From the NCBI GenBank assembly GCA_012862575.1, contig BLSF01000058.1, forward strand, positions 1 to 64,000: 64,000 bases of DNA. Direction: 5' to 3'. A program made the translations under genes and the position numbers. Under the pieces are notes generated by a model that saw only the letters and a list, made by a program, of their open reading frames with translations, had not been told where the DNA came from and did not search any database. Positions 51,548 to 63,340 of this stretch are shown piece by piece (within the stretch, counting starts at the first letter, position 1; each line of letters starts with the position of its first letter). This DNA is from Parietichytrium sp. I65-24A (Eukaryota > Sar > Bigyra > Thraustochytrida > Thraustochytriidae).

Positions 51548-51889
51548 GCCTCTCTACTTTTATTTCACATGTACATGTATATAATCTATCTTATTACTGT
51601 AAATCTCTAGCTAGCTAGCTCTGTGTGTGCTTGCGCCACAGTTGCCGCTCTGTTGAGAGACGCTGGACTGGCGAGTAATCTCGCGTTTGTCCCAGCACAC
51701 TGAACACACACACGGCCACCTCACCTGTACCTCTTTCGGACAGAGCGCTCGAGACTACCGGGATGAGAACAGAACAAACCGCAGTGCCTCGTCGAATTGA
51801 AACTGTATGCAAATGTGATGCAGTACATTGTGTCACGCGCTCTTGCTTTTCGAAGAAACGCCGTGGTGCCCTCAAAGATTTTTTTGGTT
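51548..51889. other. Convergent intergenic region
   Basis: Lies between the 3' ends of the beta-propeller and dehydratase genes. It includes CTAGCTAGCTAGCT near 51608. No gene. Confidence 0.55.
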
Positions 51890-52972
51890 TTATTCGTGCA
51901 CAGCTGGAGGCTCGTGGGTCTGAAAGTCTCCCACTACACGGGGATGCGCCACCAAGGCATGCTCGATCGAACCCCAGTGATTTGGATGCTCTTGATACCA
52001 CTCGAAAGTGTTCCTCATACCTTCGTCAAAATCTACCTTCTGAGCCCACCCCAACTCGGAGAGTTTTGACCCATCAATGTTATACCTAGTGTCGTTAAAT
52101 GCGCGATCCTCGCAGAACAAAAGCCAACTGTCCCTCTCGCTCGACTTTCCAAACAAGCTCAAAATTTTTTCCGCGATTTCCAGGACAGAGTATTCGAACT
52201 TCCCCCCAATGTTCAAAATCTGACCAGGTTGCGCATATTCCAGGACCGTCATAAAAGCATCTGCAACATCGGTTACGTAGAGCATGTTTCTCCGCGTCGA
52301 TCCATCCCCATGAATCGTCAAAGGTTTTCCACGTAGCATCTGATTAATAAATTTCGGAATCAGCTTTTCCGGGTATTGTGCTGGGCCGTACACGTTGTTT
52401 CCTCGAGTGATGACAACAGGAAGCTTGAACGATCGATGATACGCCTTACAAAGAAACTCTGCCGCGGCTTTCGTCGCTGCATACGGATTTGTGGGCTCCA
52501 AGACTGACTCCTCCTCCATCAAGTTCCCCCCCTTGCTCTCGCCGTACACCTCGTCGGTGCTGCAATGAATAAACCGCTTGATCCTTGGTCCCATGCGCTT
52601 GGCTGCCTCCAGAAGCACGTGGGTACCCATGACGTTTGTTGAAGTGAACCGCAGACTGTTGCCGAATGAGTTGTCCACGTGCGTTTCGGCAGCAATGTGA
52701 AGCACGGTATCGATTGCCTCTGCCTCCATCACGTACGCCACTAGGTCAGAAGACGTGATGTTGCCGTGCACAAACTTGTACCGCGCTCCGTGAGCATCTT
52801 CAAGCCCCTGCAGATTCCTCATTGATCCCGCATAAGACAGGCAGTCGAGCACCACAACTTTCACGTCTGACCCATACTTTTCCAGCAGCCTCTTCACTAC
52901 ATGGCTCCCGATGAATCCCGCGCCGCCAGTAACCAGAACATTGCGCGGCACAAAGCTGTCGTGCGACGCCAT
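51890..52972 (-). CDS. NDP-glucose 4,6-dehydratase (RmlB/RHM type)
   Basis: A single exon of 360 residues from the ATG at 52972. It is an extended short-chain dehydrogenase: the NAD-binding motif LVTGGAGFIGSHVVKRLL at residues 13-30, HIAAETHVDNSFGNSLRF, FIHCSTDEVYGES with the catalytic Thr-Asp-Glu, PYAATKAAAEFLCKAYHRSF with the YxxxK pair, ITRGNNVYGPAQYPEKLIP and IHGDGSTRRNMLYVTDVADA. The sequence pattern is that of dTDP- or UDP-glucose 4,6-dehydratase, first step toward rhamnose or other 6-deoxyhexoses. The nucleotide partner cannot be fixed by eye. Unlike plant RHM enzymes, no epimerase/reductase domain is fused downstream. Cytosolic. Confidence 0.9.
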   Translation of the reverse strand: MASHDSFVPRNVLVTGGAGFIGSHVVKRLLEKYGSDVKVVVLDCLSYAGSMRNLQGLEDAHGARYKFVHGNITSSDLVAYVMEAEAIDTVLHIAAETHVDNSFGNSLRFTSTNVMGTHVLLEAAKRMGPRIKRFIHCSTDEVYGESKGGNLMEEESVLEPTNPYAATKAAAEFLCKAYHRSFKLPVVITRGNNVYGPAQYPEKLIPKFINQMLRGKPLTIHGDGSTRRNMLYVTDVADAFMTVLEYAQPGQILNIGGKFEYSVLEIAEKILSLFGKSSERDSWLLFCEDRAFNDTRYNIDGSKLSELGWAQKVDFDEGMRNTFEWYQEHPNHWGSIEHALVAHPRVVGDFQTHEPPAVHE

Positions 52973-54142
52973 ACAAACCCCGCCAACTCAAAACCTCCTG
53001 CCACCTGTATCAGTCGAATACCTCCGACCTTTCCAGTGCCAGGCACACCGGCCTCAGACAGCTCGCAATCCGCAACTTCCAACCGTGCGCTTTGCAATCT
53101 ATTCGCGATCTAGAGGCCACAGGTTTCACAGGTCGTACACTGCTTGAACGAGCTTGTAGAACTCGGCTTCGAGTTTCGAGTCTCCGAGACAAGGCAAAGG
53201 AAAAGGGAAAGTGAAAGGCGCCGGCCCACTCCGAAGACCAACAGAAACTTCCTCCTGAACCAAACTTTGAACGAGAGTCAAGGAACGACACAGTTGCAGC
53301 GGCCTCACCGCCGACGGTATTAGTACTCGAGTACAACTTTGCGGACTGCCTCTTCCGCTGCACTGCACACGTCTCACACGCATGCGTCTTTCCACTATCT
53401 CACATAAGTTATCTCACATTATCTCACCCTGCCTTTACTCATAAGGTACCCACACGACTGCGATGGATGATGGATGATGGATGATTGAAGATGCATGGAG
53501 GAGCTTAGCATCGACTCACTGTCGGCGCTACTTGTGACAGCACGTCAGTCGACTGCCTGTCTGGCTTCCTACGATTCCTAGTCGGTGCTGTCTTCACTTT
53601 CCAAGTTACGGTAGTTCGAAGTTTGCCTTTTGCTGTGTTACATTGGCAAGAGAATGCATGGATTGGTTGATTGGGGATTGGTTGGAGAGCTGAAAAACCG
53701 TCTTTCGAGCTCATGATTTGCCAATTCGTTGTTGCTTCACAAGCAAATGGCGAAGGCAAGGTGAAACTGATACTGATGCTGACAGTGGTGATAGGGAGAG
53801 GGATAGCGAGATGAGCGTGGATTACATTTGAAAGAAAACGATGAGGATGTCGTGGGCAGGACCCTGGTGAATGTGAATTGCAAAAGTTAGGATTGCAGCC
53901 GTGTGGTTGAAAAAGGAATCGGATGAGCTTTCTACTTGAGACAGAATGGTGGACTTGTTCGAAGTTTGGGGAGAAGGTGAAGAAAGGAGTGGTGCACTGA
54001 ACACACAAATTCGCAGTCCTGCTCCAACTTCAGAAGAGAACACGCTGGGAAACGAATCCTATATGCTATATGCCGGGCCAAGCACAAGGCATTGGCAAAG
54101 AAATTTGGTTCATGTTGAAAGAAGAAAAAAAGGATATCGATT
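52973..54142. other. 1.2-kb intergenic region
   Basis: Upstream of the dehydratase and downstream of the PH-domain gene, both minus. It contains the palindrome GTACTCGAGTAC at 53324-53335 and a GATG-type short repeat at 53461-53490. The 167-codon minus frame 53505-54008 shows no domain. Confidence 0.5.
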
Positions 54143-55320
54143 CTATTGTTCATCATCGTAAGCGGGTTCCGGCTGCCTCGAAAAGCAGAAATGAAAGCAA
54201 GGAAAGCACGCCATGTGCAAGGGCGCCTTGGAAGAAGTAATTTCGTGCTGCGGAGAGGCAACTTCTCTTTGCCGCTCTTGCCTTCGGTGCTCTGCTCGAG
54301 CGCGACGATCTTTGGCGCGAGCAACGATCCGCTGGGTAATACTCTTGAGACGGTTTTTCGACTCCTCGTCCACGTCACCTGAGTCCTTCCGAGGGACTTC
54401 GACATCGATTTCAAATCGCTGCATTGCCCCCTTGGCCTGCGTGGCACTCTTCTCCTCGTGGATTTGAGATATGTCTATGTGTACATTCACCGTTTCCGCT
54501 CCCTCGCTATCCTTCTCTTCTTCCTCCTCCTCCTCCGCATCGTCGTCATCGTCCTCTTCGAATTGCCCGCTGTCGAGGGATATGTCCTCCAGCTTGGGCT
54601 TGCGCATCTGCGTGCCATTCTTTCCTTCGCTCAGACGGTCGAGATGTGACTGCACGACGGCATTGGCAGTGATTTCCCTTTTGTGTTGCAAACTAATGGT
54701 TTGGAATGCACGAACCCACCGGACAGCCTCGGTGGTGTCCGTGGCTCGAAAGACAAAGACACGGGAAGCGTTGTTCCGCGATGCCTCGTCGGTTAGCTCC
54801 ACCTCAAATTGCGAGCTTTTCCCGGTTCCAAGTTCAGCGTTCTTCCCCGACTCAGAGTGGTAAGCTCTCTTGATCTCCTCGAACGGGATCTCCCTCGTGG
54901 CGTCGCTATGATCCTCGTTTGCGCCATATCTGAGCACTCCCTTTTCGCAGTCTAACACGCAAAATCTGTTCTGCCAATGAAATACACCCAGTCTGATACC
55001 CTTCTGTTTCTTTTTCAGCAGGTAGCCCTGAGCAAACGAACGAAATTTAATCGCACAGTGTCAGTCTAGTCGATTCCCCGCTCAGTCCCATGACCGCCAA
55101 CGAACATGCAACAACAACAACAACAACAACGCACCTCTTTGAGTACAGGAATCATCCTGCGCTCGAACGAGTCGATATCTTCCTCTTCATCGCTCCACTC
55201 CACGCGGTTCGCAAGCATATTTGCGCCGAAATCTGTACGCAGCGTTCTGTCCTTGCGGTCTTCGCTTCCTATATTCGCAGTCGCGGCTCCTCCCACGTGC
55301 TCGACCCCGCCAAACGACAT
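54143..55320 (-). CDS. PH-domain protein with Cys-rich tail
   Basis: Two exons, 55320-55135 and 55027-54143, with a 107-nt intron (donor GAG|GTGCGT, acceptor CTCAG) rich in TTG repeats. The join is phase 0 and gives VLKEGYLLKKKQKG. The 356-residue product starts MSFGGVEHVGGAA; a PH domain follows at about 63-175: GYLLKKKQKGIRLGVFHWQ, NRFCVLDCEKGVLRYG, RVFVFRATDTTEAVRWVRAF with the invariant late Trp. Then come an acidic run (EEDDDDAEEEEEEE), a basic helical region and a Cys/Phe cluster near the C-terminus (MACFPCFHFCF), a plausible palmitoylation site. Binding to phosphoinositide membranes is inferred. Without the intron the PH domain loses its first strands. Confidence 0.8.
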
Positions 55321-55550
55321 ATGCGCTGCGGGCGCTTGTTCCGTCCCTCGAGCTCTTGGATCCTCAACAACCCGTGTCTTGAGTCCGAGTCCAGAGTCCA
55401 GAGTCCAAAACTCCAAAGTCGAACGCGAAATGTCAAAGGTCAAAAGCTTCGAGCTCTGTCGCCTCGCCAAATGACCCCAATCGCAGAGGGCGTTGACACA
55501 ACAGCTATGGGTCAGTCGCACTCTGACGACTTGCCCTCTCTCTCTGTTTC

Positions 55551-55585
<35 letters not shown>

Positions 55586-56824
55586 CTCCCATCGAAGACT
55601 ATCGAAGACTCCACTAAACTTGAATTCGTCGAAGCTATCGCCAAAGTGAATGAGGTTGACTTTTGGCCAAGTGCAAAAGTGCAAGAGTGCACGTGCCCAT
55701 CAGCTACTGTACTGTAATTCATAGTACCTGCTAAGCAATCGATGGCGAGGCGGAGAGCATTAAGGATAATGGTGGATGGAGCATTAATGGAAATGCAAAT
55801 TGATCCGTTCAGGAGTCTGATGGCTTTGGTGGAAGACAATAAGAGCAGCGTGCGAGTCGTAGTGCCAAGTCGTTTTGGGTTTGCTTTGCTTTTATGTCGT
55901 TGGTCTTGTTGCTCTCATACCAATGCCAAGATCGAGCGATCGAGCGATCGATCGATCGATTATCGTGGCGGTTGCGGTTTGTGGTTGCGGTGTACGCAGA
56001 GGTTGAACGCATTACGAATGAAAAGATGGAGAGATTCTTGTGCTTTCTGCGCTTCCCGTCTCGTGCTGTCGAATCAAATGGTGGCGTTCGTCTTTATCTG
56101 CTCGTTGAGGAGATCGTCAAATATGGAACTTTTATCGAGCCGGGGAGGCGGCACTGTGGGTTATTGTCACAAAGAGGATTCCAAGCCCCGGGGAAATCCC
56201 CGGCATCCTCGGTCCTGCATTGAAACATCGGGAAAAGGAATGTAGAGAACGCACATTTTATTTGGGTACCCATTTGTTTTCAATGAAATACTGCCAAATC
56301 TAGCAAATTGGAATCGATGTCGTACTTCGAAATAAGTCTGTCAAGTGGCGATGATTGATTGAACAGTACATTCCATTTCGCGCCCCCAAGATTGGCGTCA
56401 CGTTTATTGTTGACTAGATGGGGCGCTGTGTTCTTGGCTCGCCCAGGCGAGGCCTTTGACCTTTCCTTCTATGAGTCGCGAAGGTCTGTAAGCCGCGACT
56501 TCTCCAATGCCCATTTGAGCCTGACGATAAGTGTAGCGAAAGGGCCACTCCGGCAGGGCGCCAAGACAAGCGCGGATGACCAAATCCGGGATATGGACAC
56601 CAGTGCACAGTGTACGCGGTGTTCGGTGTTCAGTGTTCAGCGTTCAATTTGTGCGCTCATCACCGCTTCTACGTCACCAATGCAATCATGATGTCTCTTG
56701 TAAACTTGTTTCACTGCCGACTCACAGCCATCAGATCCAAGCACGCTGATAGGGACAGCAGGGCCACCATGTCTATCTCCAATTAGCTCACGGGAAGCAA
56801 ATTGTTAAACTAATGTAAAGACGA

Positions 56825-57050
56825 TCCAAATCAAAACAAAACTTGAAAAACAATCCAATCCAAAACAAACTGAACCAAAACAAATCTCAAACACTTCAAA
56901 TCAAACCGACTCAAAACCAAAACAAGACAAAGCAAAACACAAGCAATCCAATCCAATCCAATGCAAACAACCCAAATCCAATCCAGAACACAACAAAGAA
57001 ACAGAGCAAACAACTTCAATCAAACCAAACCAAACCAGACAAAGCAAAGC
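56825..57050 (+). repeat. G-poor degenerate CCAAA/CCAAT repeat
   Basis: About 225 nt made mostly of A and C in loose 5-bp words (CCAAA, CAAAA, CCAAT) with few G. The strand asymmetry is strong. Confidence 0.75.
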
Positions 57051-57296
57051 AATGCAGAGCAATGCAGCAGTACTCTAGAGTACATGTTAGCAAGACAGTG
57101 ACACTTTCAGGTTCGAGGAACAAACTTGGGAACAACGTCTTGAATATAATTGGTACTAGAGCTGTACTCCAGAAGACCACATTGCCATAATTGTCATAGC
57201 CAGAAGAGAACACCATGACATGATAACCATGATACATGAAACAACGCAATGGAAACTATGGAAACACCACAAGCCAGCCGCCCCGTACTCACTGTC

Positions 57297-57310
57297 AGTA
57301 CTCGAGTACT
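57297..57310. promoter_or_regulatory. Perfect 14-nt palindrome AGTACTCGAGTACT
   Basis: Lies 26 nt before the ATG of the WD40 gene. Its 12-nt core recurs at 53324-53335. A protein-binding site is inferred. Confidence 0.4.
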
Positions 57311-57336
57311 TTCGCAGAAGCAAAGCGCACAGATAG

Positions 57337-60300
57337 ATGGAGACGGCGGCATTGCTGCCGTGGCAGAGCCTGTCGCGGTGGCACGTGGACAGGATATGCA
57401 GTTTGCAAAAGCCTCTCGTGGTCTTGGCTGGAGGCACGAGCCATGAACGAGAACTTGTCGCGCGAGCTCTCGCTGAGGAAGAGTCGTGGCGAACGGTGGA
57501 GCTGAAAGATGCGCTGCTGTTGGGTCAAGATGTCGATGCCGATGCCGATGCCGGTGCTCTGGTCGCCAAGTCTGTCGTGGTGCTCGGCGAAGATGACGAG
57601 CTCGTCGATGTCATGGAAGAGCTCCAAAATGTGCGGCCAGTGGTGTGGAGCATAGAGTGGGAAAGGCTTGCAACAGTGCGCTCCGAGGGGGTTCTTAGCG
57701 TGCGGGATCTGGCAGCGATCGTGGACCTGGATGAGGATGACATCCAGCTGCATCAGACCGAGTCCACTCTCTGGAGTCTGTTGTCCTCCTGCAAATCGGA
57801 GAGTGAACCCCAGGATGCTTGGCGGGTGGATCAGGAAGAGCTGTGCCGCTTGCAAGGCATCATTCCCGAGGAGAGACTAGCGCAGTACCATAAGGACGTG
57901 TTTCGAAACGTGTATGGCCGCAACAACTGCCGGCCGTGGGATGAGCCCTCACCATACATGCTTGACCATCTTGCCGAGCACGCGGTGCTCGGCGGAGAGG
58001 AAGCCATTGCACACCAGCTCACTTTGAACATTAACTGGGTGCTCAGAAAGGCTGCCGGCAAACCGCAGCACCTTGAGTCACTATTAGAAATCGACATGCC
58101 CATTCTGTGTGGAATATCCAGCAGGGCCGGCGACATTTTGCAGCGCGCTCTCAAGAGCTACCTGGCAATCAGGATGTACACCCAAGGCCTTGCAGATGCC
58201 ACAGAGGCCAAGCAGGTCTTCGCAGAGTTTATGTGGAACAAGTTGCGCGGGGTCGTCGTCGAAGACAGGTACATTCACATCTTTATCATAAATTGCAATG
58301 CCCTGCGGAAGAATCTTGCGCTTCGGCGTGCCACAGAAGCGAATTCTACGAACGCTGGTCTGCTAGCAGGCACGACAGCAAGGTGGCCAGTGCTTGCAGA
58401 CGCAATGGTAAGTCCAAGCCTCTTTTTCGTTGAATTAAAACTCCGTTTGCAAGCTGACCTTCTTAGTATTTAAGCACCCCCTCTTGTTTCGCTTCAAAGG
58501 ACTTCACGAGGCGGCTATTAAAGATGTAACTCCTCTGGGGAAGGGCAAGTTTGCATCGGCTGGAGCAAATGGTCAAGTCAGAGTGGTTGATTGGGAAACT
58601 GGAGCTGTTGAATTGCAGTTCCAGGCCCACACAGGGTGGCCCGTCGTTAAAATTACTTATGCACCTTCCCTCGATGTGGTCATCACGGCATCGACGGACT
58701 CGACGTGCAAGTTGTGGAAAGGAAGCGAATGTATTGGAACATTAACTCTTCACGCCGATTCTGTCAGGGCCGCTGTTGCAATGAAAACGAGCGGGGGAGA
58801 CATAGTCATTTCTGGATCAGACGATGGCACTGTCATTGTGTGGGACGCGGAGACCTTGCAAGCACATCATTCGTTTGTCAACGTTCACAGCGGGTGGTGC
58901 ACGGATGTTGATGGATGGGTTGACCCTGCAGACTGCGTCTTGAAGCGGATTGTAAGCTGCGCAGACGATGGTGGCGTTTGCCTATGGCTCGATCTTGATG
59001 ACTCTGCAGCTCCGTTCAAGCTCGAACATCATGCCAATCAAGTATTAGCTGTGTCGTTTGGAGCCACTGGCGACAAAATATTTACAGGGTCTGCTGATCG
59101 CACTGTTGCGGTGTGGGATCTTGAGCCTCCGGAAGGGCACCCAGTGCTGTTGCGCCTTTTGGAAGATTTTGAAGGTGATGTAAGAAGTCTGACACCTTTG
59201 GAGAACGTCCTGTTCACTGCTTCTGGCGACCATTTTGTCCGTGTATGGGATTGGACCACTGGGGAACTCTTAGAGAAGCTGCGCGGTCATTCGGATTGCG
59301 TCAATTGCGTCTCCATCCTCCAGAGCGAGGCACCTTCGTCCACGTCTCCAAGAAGCTTGCAGGTCTCTGAATGCACAAGCGCTATTTTGGCAAGCTGTGG
59401 TGACGACTGTTCCGTTCTCCTGTGGGACCTCAAGACGGAACACTGTACCGCCATCCCAGCATCCTTCACAACTCATGAGAAGGAAAGCGGCGAAGCTGTC
59501 TCTGGAGGAGAAGAGGAGGCACCAATCGAGAATTCTGGGGCGGAGTTATTCGACAGAACGGTGACCTCATTACACATCAAGAATGAGCACGTTTTCTTTG
59601 GGACCGCCAAAGGCCCTATAAAGGCCTTTCATCTCCACTCAGATATTTTCGTCGCGAGTTTAGAAAAGCACAGTGCAGCCATACACGTGTTCGCTTCAAA
59701 CGATGCGTACCTTGTGAGTGGATCGCTCGACTGTTCGGTCGTGATATGGAGTCTGCAGGATCTGACCTGCAAGTACGAGCTCGTGGGGCACATGGCTGGG
59801 GTAACTGCACTCTCCATCAACCACGAAGTGGTTTTGTCAGGGTCAATGGACCAGAAAATCGTTGTCTGGGATGTGGAATCTGGAGCACGAAAGCACGTTT
59901 TGCGAGGTCACGAAGGCCAGGTCTCTCACCTCTCAAGTATACATGGAATGATTGATCTGAAGCTCCCTGCAATCGTCCTTAGCGCCTCCACGGACAAATC
60001 TATTCGTAAGTTGTTTTACAGCCCATGCATTCGATGGCTGCATTTCTTCTAACCACACTGTGCGCTTCGGTTCTAGGAGCTTGGGATCTCGACTCCGGGA
60101 TGGAGGTTCGCTTGTTGAGCGGCCATACGGAGGCAGTTCAGTATGTCCAATTCTTTGGCCACGAGGATGGTAAGGAACTCTCGATTTCTTATGGCAACGA
60201 TCGGACCGTTCGTCTGTGGGACACCGTTTGGGGCCGACAATTGCGTGTCGTTGCTGAATTTGACAGTTTAATCAGCGGGTTCTGTGTCAACAGTGCCCAA

Positions 60301-60774
60301 GGCTTGGCCTATGTCAGCACGGTCAGCGGCGCTGTCACTTGCTGGACTCGAGCAGGAGAGAAAATCGGTGAGTACTCCTCCCATGACACTGCTCGAGGGC
60401 TTGTGTTAGCAACCGGCTTGACCTGCGCGAAGTCTTTGCCTGACGAGGCAGTCGCTCCGTCAGGGGAGACAGGCCTCAGTACGGACGCTGTTATCGCCAC
60501 TTTGGGGGCTCTGGAAGAAGACGACAACTCCATTCTATGTGTCGCCCATGAGAAGTCGTTCTCGTTTTTATCTCCGCGGAAGCTCGCCTTGATTCGGAGC
60601 TCGCAGAACACGTATGCATCCATGGACCACCCGCGACTATCTGGAAGCGTATCCGAAATTGTGTTCGCTGGCCCCTCTTTAGACCAGCCGCAAGCATGCC
60701 AAGGGGCCCTGGCAATGGCGTTCAAATCCGGTGGAGCATGTCTGCTGGATGTCTATTTTTTTCGTCGCGAATGA
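57337..60774 (+). CDS. WD40-repeat protein with unknown N-terminal domain
   Basis: Three exons: 57337-58407, 58475-60005 and 60077-60774, with introns of 67 and 71 nt (donors ATG|GTAAGT and TTC|GTAAGT; acceptors TTTAAG and TTCTAG). The joins are in frame and the second restores a WD blade (SIRAWDLDSGMEV). The product has 1099 residues. Residues 1-350 are an unrecognised helical domain beginning near KPLVVLAGGTSHERELVARA, which faintly resembles a P-loop start but lacks GKT. Residues about 360-950 hold about 12 WD blades: ITASTDSTCKLW, ISGSDDGTVIVW, FTGSADRTVAVW, VSGSLDCSVVIW, LSGSMDQKIVVW and ISYGNDRTVRLW among them. The tail has no repeat. A scaffold role is likely; partners are unknown. The first intron could use a different acceptor, but only AAG at 58473-58474 keeps the frame. 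Confidence 0.8.
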
Positions 60775-61230
60775 AAAGTAGTCGTGACCAACTATAAATA
60801 TCAATAGTACATGTGTTCCCTGCAAGCAGCTCCGTCCACTGCGTAGTCCAGAAGGTGATATCTTGCTCGCAACTCCAAAGTCCGCGCCAAACAAGGCAAA
60901 ATCATTAGCTAAAGAGCGAAAACGAACTTCCATGGACCATCAATCCTGCTGGCACCTCTCCCACATCGCAGAAGCTGAATGAGCTACTCTGAACATTTGG
61001 TTTCTGTCACAGTAAAGCACTGCGTTGACCTCCAACTTCAAGCACCCACTACCCAACCAAAACGAAACCATTTTTTCTCCCTCCCTTCCTCCATCTCCCA
61101 AAGCCCAAACATCCCCAACATCCCCAACATCCCAAACGCCAACACACCGACTAGAGAGGAACAAAACGAACGCAAGGAACCTCTCCACTCCACGCAGGCA
61201 AAGCAAAGCAAACAAAAGCAAAAAGCAAAA

Positions 61231-61280
61231 AACAAAAACAAAAACAAAAACAAAAACAAAAACAAAAACAAAAAGCAAAA
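61231..61280 (+). repeat. AAAAAC hexamer repeat
   Basis: About eight copies of AAAAAC with AAAAGC variants. Confidence 0.9.
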
Positions 61281-61400
61281 GCGACCGCGTATGCCACCCG
61301 TGCACGCTCCTCACAACAGGAGAAACAGGAGCCACATTCGCCGTCCGCCCTCACAAGACCCCAGAAGGCAAGACGGAACGCCTCACAAGGCTCCAGGGGT

Positions 61401-61479
61401 CTGAAAGAGTGTGAAAGAGTGTGGAAGAGTGTGAAAGAGTGCGAAAAAAGATCGTGAAAGAGCGCGAAAGAGTGCGAAC
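61401..61479 (+). repeat. 10-bp repeat GAAAGAGTGT in SLC35 leader
   Basis: Seven to eight imperfect copies of GAAAGAGTGT/GAAAGAGCGC end 30 nt before the ATG at 61509. The tract is purine-rich on the coding strand. Confidence 0.85.
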
Positions 61480-61508
61480 GGCGAGGATCGAACCGGGGCC
61501 GAAAAGGT

Positions 61509-62786
61509 ATGGCAGACGTGAATGGCAGCAGCGTTGCTGCGGCCAATGCGGAAGGCGAGGGCGACGGCGTGAGCGCGTTTTATGAGTTCGCGTTGCTGAG
61601 CGCAGACGGTTTGGCGTTGTTTTTGGCTTCCGGGGCGCTGTTCTGGGTGAAATGGGCGCTTCAGAAGCGCAATTCCGAACGAGCAGAGTCGCAAGGCGAA
61701 AGTCGCATGGAGCGATTTCTCGACACGAGTGCATGGGCTTGCCTGTGGTTTGCGTTCAGCGTGAGCTTGGTGATATACAACAAATGGTTGCTGTTCTCGT
61801 GGGAAGGCGGATTTAGCTTCCCGTTGCTGATCTCCACTGCGCACATGGTCTTCAAGTACTTGTTCTCGCGATTGCTGGTGTGGTGCTGGGGAATGGAGGT
61901 GCCCGAGGTGGGCAGGACGGTGTGGTGGTTGTCGGCAGTCCCGGTGGGGATAACCACGGCGCTGGACATTGCCGCGTCGAATGCGTCGTACATGTACGTG
62001 AATGTGACCTTCTACACGGTGGTGAAAAGCAGCAGCCTCATTTTCACGCTCATGTACTCGGTGATCTACATGCTGCAGCCGCTCAGCGGGCCACTCACGC
62101 TGTCCGTGCTCATTGTCGGCGCCGGCGTCATCTTGTCGTCGTACGGTGACACCAACTTCAACTGGTACGGCTTTTGGCTTTTGATTGGGGCTGCTGCCGT
62201 GGGCGGGTTTCGCTGGAACCTCACCCAGGTGCTGATGAGACAAATTCAGTGCCACCTCGACGCCGTGTTCACGATATACCTCATTTCTCCAGCTGCGGCG
62301 TTCACGCTGCTGCCGTTCATGTTCGCGACTGAAGCAGTGCCATTCTTTGAGTCCAAGTTTTTCACAGATCCGAATTTGCTCATGCTCTGCTTAGGGAACA
62401 TTTTTGGCGCCGGTATCTTTTCCTTCTTTCTTATCCTAGTGGAGCTGCAGCTGCTGCAGAAGACGTCTTCGATGAGTTTAGGCATCATTAGCTATGCAAA
62501 ACAGATCTTGCAAGTGTCCTTCTCGGTGGTGGTGTTTGGGGACACCCTCACCTTTTTGAACATCATGGGATTCCTGGTCACCATTGTGGGAATGGCGGCC
62601 TACTCGTATGTTCAGGAGAATTCTTCCCAGCATCAGATGATGCATGCCGATGAGAATAATGATGGGCTCTTTGTCTTTGACGAGTTTCAAAATGACGACT
62701 TTGACACCGACGGACTTTACTCTGAGCGAGACTATGCACAGGATGATGGAAGCAGAAGGCGAAGTTTTTCGAGGGACTCCACATAG
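61509..62786 (+). CDS. SLC35C2: SLC35-type nucleotide-sugar/triose-phosphate translocator family transporter
   Basis: A single exon of 425 residues from the ATG at 61509. Ten hydrophobic helices cover residues about 30-375. Family signatures include SLVIYNKWLLF near residue 85, FPLLISTAHMVFKYLFSRLL, ALDIAASNASYMYVNVTFYT, VVKSSSLIFTLMYSVIY, GGFRWNLTQVLMRQ and ISYAKQILQVSFSVVVFGD. These match the TPT/DUF250 branch and most closely SLC35C2-like proteins (YMYVNVTFYTxVKSSS). Such proteins exchange nucleotide sugars or related substrates at the Golgi/ER. The C-terminal 50 residues are acidic, cytosolic and Ser/Arg-tailed. The substrate is inferred only. Confidence 0.88.
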   Translation: MADVNGSSVAAANAEGEGDGVSAFYEFALLSADGLALFLASGALFWVKWALQKRNSERAESQGESRMERFLDTSAWACLWFAFSVSLVIYNKWLLFSWEGGFSFPLLISTAHMVFKYLFSRLLVWCWGMEVPEVGRTVWWLSAVPVGITTALDIAASNASYMYVNVTFYTVVKSSSLIFTLMYSVIYMLQPLSGPLTLSVLIVGAGVILSSYGDTNFNWYGFWLLIGAAAVGGFRWNLTQVLMRQIQCHLDAVFTIYLISPAAAFTLLPFMFATEAVPFFESKFFTDPNLLMLCLGNIFGAGIFSFFLILVELQLLQKTSSMSLGIISYAKQILQVSFSVVVFGDTLTFLNIMGFLVTIVGMAAYSYVQENSSQHQMMHADENNDGLFVFDEFQNDDFDTDGLYSERDYAQDDGSRRRSFSRDST

Positions 62787-63340
62787 TAGCCTCCATCTCA
62801 TTGTGTCTCACCTACATTTCCGAGTTGTAGGCATGCTCTTTGCTGCTTTGTGAAATGGAATGAAATGAAATGAAATAGAAGAGACCCAACACTTCTCTGT
62901 GGCCTTTAATTTTCTGTGTGTGTGCGTATTGAAGAGGTATCAATGCTTTGAAAGTTTTGTATTCATCTGCACTCACCATGTTTTTTACTTTAACTGCAAA
63001 CTAGAATAGGAAATCTGTGATTGGCTTTCTCTTTTTTTTTTAATTCATACCTGCAAAATAAAACAAGAGAGACGTTCAGAGCCGGTAACGTCACTCTAAA
63101 TTGCTGAAAGGGGCAATTTCAAAGCCCGCAAAGCTTCGAAGAATGAACAAAGTGCCAGTTCTAAATTATAGTATATGATATGGAAATCGTGTCATTGTGC
63201 GTGCTCCGTTATTTTTAAAAAGAAGAACGGAGAGGTTTCTAATTCTTGCAGGTCCTGTTCACCAGTCTTTGTTCACGCGTTCTTAGGAAAAGTGAAAAAC
63301 GCTCGCGGCCTGGCTCCGGCGCCAAACCTCCCAAACCGTC
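62787..63340. other. Convergent intergenic region
   Basis: Lies between the 3' ends of the SLC35 gene (plus) and the TPX2-like gene (minus). AT-rich with a GAAAT run (62856-62877). No gene. Confidence 0.55.

Larger units (their letters stand above)
55321..57336. other. 2-kb divergent gene-poor region
   Basis: Includes a GTCT repeat (55551-55592), an ATCG run (55930-55961), the G-poor A/C-rich stretch at 56825-57050, and a palindrome just before the WD40 gene. The 167-codon plus frame from 55742 has no domain. Confidence 0.5.
60775..61508. other. Intergenic, WD40 to SLC35 gene
   Basis: The WD40 3' flank and SLC35 leader, with an A-rich ACAAAA repeat and a 10-bp repeat running almost to the next ATG. 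Confidence 0.5.

Noticed and set aside
61481-61502. GGTTCGATCC, a tRNA T-loop-like sequence on the minus strand
   Set aside because: The flanking bases do not form a T-stem and no anticodon or D arm lies at the right spacing.
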